From DHVE2 group archaeon (lineage in GTDB: Archaea > Thermoplasmatota > Thermoplasmata > Thermoplasmatales > Aciduliprofundaceae), in contig WAOY01000071.1 of the NCBI GenBank assembly GCA_015520985.1, forward strand, positions 1-5,298: a stretch of DNA of 5,298 bases. Reading direction: 5' to 3'. The position numbers were made by a program, and so were the translations under genes. Below, piece after piece: positions 5,108 to 5,298 of this stretch; the first letter of the stretch is position 1, and the number at the start of each line of letters is the position of its first letter. The notes beneath the pieces are model-generated. The model searched no databases and had not been told where the DNA came from. It saw nothing but the letters and a program-made list of their open reading frames with translations.

Positions 5108-5112
5108 GGGAG
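5105..5112 (+). promoter_or_regulatory. Shine-Dalgarno site of the exported-protein gene
   Basis: GGGGGGAG lies 6 nt before ATG 5119, with GGAG as the core pairing part. It supports a leadered mRNA for this gene, unlike the divergent exchanger gene. It partly overlaps the inverted repeat just upstream. Confidence 0.7.
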
Positions 5113-5118
5113 AACGTT

Positions 5119-5298
5119 ATGAAAGGTGGCGAAAAAATCGTTAGGTATGCAGCCATAGTGATTGCAGCGGTTACAGTGCTCTCCATATTTGCCGTGCTCA
5201 CTGCCCCGCAGGTTAGCCCGGGGGGCGTGGTTAGCACGGTGTCCCGTGTGGATGCGCAGACTTCGGAAATCGCAGACAGGTTTGTGAAGGAAATAAAG
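5119..5298 (+). CDS. Exported or membrane-anchored protein, N-terminal 60 residues (cut by window edge)
   Basis: I do not recognise this protein, and only its first 60 codons are visible; the frame is still open at base 5298. The product has a basic start (MKGGEKIVR), one hydrophobic segment at about residues 10-29 (YAAIVIAAVTVLSIFAVLTA), then PQVSPGGVVSTV and a hydrophilic, probably helical stretch (about 43-60). This fits a signal peptide or an N-terminal membrane anchor with an external domain. A KGGE sequence before the hydrophobic part is a weak hint of a class III signal but is not convincing. The start is well supported by GGGGGGAG 6 nt upstream and a good TATA box. Gene neighbours do not indicate a role. 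It may be a surface protein, a solute-binding protein or an enzyme with a secreted domain; nothing visible decides this. Confidence 0.75.
   Translation, partial: MKGGEKIVRYAAIVIAAVTVLSIFAVLTAPQVSPGGVVSTVSRVDAQTSEIADRFVKEIK

Noticed and set aside
1..5298. CRISPR array, insertion sequence, tRNA gene or integration site
   Set aside because: No regularly spaced repeats, terminal inverted repeats, transposase or integrase motifs, or cloverleaf-like sequence were seen. Gaps between genes are all about 120 bp or less.

Overview
The window comes from an archaeon. The evidence is an archaeal-type alanyl-tRNA synthetase carrying an N-terminal four-cysteine ribbon, an Hjc-family Holliday junction resolvase (an archaeal enzyme), archaeal TATA boxes at fixed distances from the genes, and several genes that look leaderless. 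The unusual long form of Hjc and the leaderless promoters make me lean towards Thermoplasmatota, but that placement is inference. No mobile element, CRISPR array, rRNA or tRNA gene was seen. Every gene that lies wholly inside the window has an intact frame.

Layout from left to right. Positions 1-1146 (minus) are the first 382 codons of alaS, running off the left edge. Positions 1184-2188 (minus) hold two small, tandem, unrecognised proteins, each with one N-terminal membrane helix and an extracellular-type domain. They look pilin-like, are spaced 6 bp apart, and the second has a strong Shine-Dalgarno site inside the end of the first. The minus-strand group starts at a promoter in a 95-bp divergent region (2189-2283). 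From the other side of that region kbl (2284-3462, plus) is transcribed, encoding 2-amino-3-ketobutyrate CoA ligase or a close alpha-oxoamine synthase relative. An Hjc-type resolvase gene follows 22 bp later (3485-4018, plus). It converges with, and overlaps by 12 bp, a CaCA-family cation/Ca2+ exchanger gene on the minus strand (4007-4999). A second divergent region (5000-5118) carries the exchanger promoter and the promoter of a plus-strand gene for an exported or membrane-anchored protein. That gene starts at 5119 and runs off the right edge after 60 codons.

The genes do not form one obvious pathway. They are translation (alaS), a small cell-surface pair, threonine/glycine metabolism (kbl), recombination (hjc), ion transport (CaCA) and an unknown exported protein. 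All intergenic gaps are short. The longest stretch without coding sequence is about 120 bp.

Regulatory structure is unusually readable. Three minus-strand genes (alaS, the first surface gene, the exchanger) have TATA-like boxes centred 26-27 bp before the ATG and no usable Shine-Dalgarno, as expected for leaderless mRNAs. Two plus-strand genes and the operon-internal gene have Shine-Dalgarno sites instead. The points most worth a second look are the pilin-like pair with its calcium-loop-like motif, the 25-residue insertion in Hjc, the altered substrate-side motif in Kbl, the extra N-terminal membrane helix of the exchanger, and a perfect hairpin at the predicted 5' end of the last gene's mRNA. 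I did not find a clear new defence or mobile system.
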